From a virus, in IMG/VR virus record IMGVR_UViG_3300032073_000301, positions 1 through 21,803 of that record: DNA of 21,803 nucleotides; one strand, given 5' to 3'. The position numbers were made by a program, and so were the translations under genes. Every line of letters begins with the position of its first letter. Within the stretch, counting starts at the first letter, position 1. This document shows positions 20,556 through 21,803 of the stretch, one piece after another. The notes under the pieces were generated by a model that was not told the origin of the DNA, ran no database searches, and saw nothing but the letters and a program-made list of their open reading frames with translations.

Positions 20556-21656
20556 ATGGCTAATACGTTTATTACCCCAAGCATCGTAGCGCGTGAGGCG
20601 TTATTGATCTTGGAAAACAATTTAGTAGCAACCAACCTGTTTAACAAAGGTTATACAGGAGAGTTTACGGGAGCCAAAGTTGGCGATACGATCACGATCC
20701 GTGAACCTGCGTCATTTACCGCAAACGAGTTTTCGTCAACGACATCCACGCAGAACATTACCGAAGCGTCTACGACCTTACAGTTGGAGAAGCACTTCGA
20801 TATTACTGTCGGTGTTACAAGCAAGCAATTTACGCTGTCTCTTGATGATTTTCGCGGTCGTGTTATTGCACCTGCTATGGCAGGGTTGGCACAGGCTATT
20901 GACAGTTACGTGCTTGGCAAGGCCAATCAGATCGCTAACCACGTTGGAACGGCAGGTGACCCACCTGACTCTTTGGCCGATTTGGTGGCGATTGACAAGA
21001 AGCTCAACGATGACAAGGTGCCGATGGCAGGTAGGATTGCAATAATGAATCCTCAGGCCAAGGCTGACATCATGGCTAATGTCACTCAGGTTCTACAGGC
21101 CGATCAGCGTGGCGATGGTGGAGACGCCTTACGTCGTGCTTCGTTGGGTGAGTTTTTGGGCATGGATTTCTATATGTCTCAGAATATCAGCACTCACGAC
21201 ACGGACGGCCCTACTTCGTGGTTGGTCAACAGCGGTTTGGTTGCTGTTGGTGACACTACTGTAGCTATTGACGGTGGCTCCAACAATCCAAAGTTGGGTG
21301 ACATCTTCACGGTTGCAGGTGATACGACTCATTATGTTACCACAGCTTACAGTGGTGGTACATTGTCGTTTCTACCTAAAGCGAAAGTTGCTTGGGCAGA
21401 TAATGCCGCTCTTAGCTTCACGGCAACTGATCACGCTATGAACATTGCAGGTCACCCTGCAGGTCTGACCGTGGCTATTGTCCCTCTTGATTTGCCAAAC
21501 GGCAATGAAACGTCAGAGTATATTGGCGACAGAGGATTGGGTATTCGTGTAGTGTATGATTACAACAGTTCTACAAAAACCGATACAATTAGTTTTGACG
21601 TATTGTGTGGAGCTAAAGTAATACAACCCGAACTGCTCTGCCGTGTGCTTGGGTAG
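20556..21656 (+). CDS. Major capsid protein (P22 coat/HK97-fold type)
   Basis: 366 aa. The N-terminus MANTFITPSIVAREALLILE and the following NKGYTGEF...GDTITIREPASF are typical of the P22 coat protein family. The inserted domain around residues 215-290 (SGLVAVGDTTVAIDGGSNN, YSGGTLSFLPKA) is Gly/Thr-rich. The C-terminal half ends in a GIRVVYDYNSSTKTDTISFD strand pair. It is shorter than the P22 coat (430 aa). Subunits build the icosahedral shell on the scaffold. The SD is AAGAAAG-like and modest. A strong terminator follows. Confidence 0.93.
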   Translation: MANTFITPSIVAREALLILENNLVATNLFNKGYTGEFTGAKVGDTITIREPASFTANEFSSTTSTQNITEASTTLQLEKHFDITVGVTSKQFTLSLDDFRGRVIAPAMAGLAQAIDSYVLGKANQIANHVGTAGDPPDSLADLVAIDKKLNDDKVPMAGRIAIMNPQAKADIMANVTQVLQADQRGDGGDALRRASLGEFLGMDFYMSQNISTHDTDGPTSWLVNSGLVAVGDTTVAIDGGSNNPKLGDIFTVAGDTTHYVTTAYSGGTLSFLPKAKVAWADNAALSFTATDHAMNIAGHPAGLTVAIVPLDLPNGNETSEYIGDRGLGIRVVYDYNSSTKTDTISFDVLCGAKVIQPELLCRVLG

Positions 21657-21662
21657 TTTTTT

Positions 21663-21704
21663 GCAAGGTGAGGGGGTCATGGCTCCCTCACCCTGCTTTA
21701 TTTT
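21663..21704 (+). terminator. Rho-independent terminator after the coat gene
   Basis: GCAAGGTGAGGGGG pairs with CTCCCTCACCCTGC (eight continuous GC-rich pairs plus outer GCA/TGC across one mismatch), with a short loop and TTTATTTTA tail. It starts 6 nt after the coat stop and probably lets coat mRNA accumulate, with partial readthrough into the next gene. Confidence 0.85.
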
Positions 21705-21716
21705 AGAGGATTAAAA

Positions 21717-21803
21717 ATGGCAGGTATTGAAACAGTAACATTGACAAAAGGCAGTGATAGTGTAGTAGTTGATAAGGGCGGTAACGCAGAAGAAGAATAC
21801 AGG
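21717..21803 (+). CDS. Partial gene after the coat protein, cut by the window end
   Basis: An open frame from the ATG at 21717 with AGAGGA as SD, running MAGIETVTLTKGSDSVVVDK... through 29 codons to the end. The beta-strand pattern with a leading MAGIETVTL is compatible with a small head-tail or decoration protein, but 29 residues are too few to name it. Confidence 0.6.
   Translation, partial: MAGIETVTLTKGSDSVVVDKGGNAEEEYR

Overview
The window is part of the genome of a tailed double-stranded DNA bacteriophage, or a prophage cut to its lytic and structural genes. Head and packaging genes are clear: small and large terminase subunits, a DUF4055-type portal, an SPP1 gp7/MuF-type minor head protein, a scaffold-like protein and a P22-type coat protein. 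No integrase, repressor or tail gene is visible. The host cannot be named. Strong Shine-Dalgarno (SD) sequences (AGGAGG, AGGAGA) and sigma70-like promoters argue against a Bacteroidota host. DNA is moderately AT-rich, genes are tightly packed, and ATGA or TAATG overlaps are frequent.

Layout. (1) 26-7203 is a leftward early module. It runs from small unknown proteins near 7200 through a coiled-coil protein and a small HTH protein to a recombination/replication operon: Rad52-type annealing protein, 57-aa protein, winged-helix protein, unknown protein, HTH/Cys protein and PD-(D/E)XK-like nuclease. That operon ends in a PLP-dependent fold-type II enzyme at 509-1549. (2) 7204-7754 is a divergent control region with a leftward promoter, 11-bp iterons, an AT-rich block and a 22-bp operator-like site, and is a candidate origin. 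(3) 7755-9147 is rightward: N-acetylmuramoyl-L-alanine amidase, an unknown protein, SSB and a terminator. (4) 9159-12855 has a consensus promoter, then ParB-like, TET/JBP-like dioxygenase, TerS, TerL and a small membrane protein. (5) 12854-13580 is a striking non-coding array of about 49 degenerate 10/11-bp GATRCA-type units, split by a 40-aa zinc-ribbon gene. (6) 13590-14063 is a P-loop kinase resembling phage DNA-base kinases. (7) 14092-14923 is a leftward three-gene cassette with its own copy of the early promoter. (8) 14952-21803 is rightward: DUF1064 nuclease, a promoter with a second copy of the operator, portal, MuF fused to a metallopeptidase-like C-terminus, small protein, scaffold, coat protein, terminator and the start of a further gene.

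How it fits together. TET/JBP dioxygenase, adjacent ParB-like protein, hydroxymethyl-base-type P-loop kinase and a PLP enzyme together suggest that this phage hypermodifies its DNA: a 5-methylpyrimidine is oxidised, phosphorylated, then decorated with an amino-acid-derived group. This is inferred from gene content. No base methyltransferase or glycosyltransferase is in the window. The other main surprises are the GATRCA array, a recurring CACCAC...ACAGGAGAAA leader motif on leftward genes, four near-identical leftward promoters, and an HEXXH domain at the end of the MuF protein.
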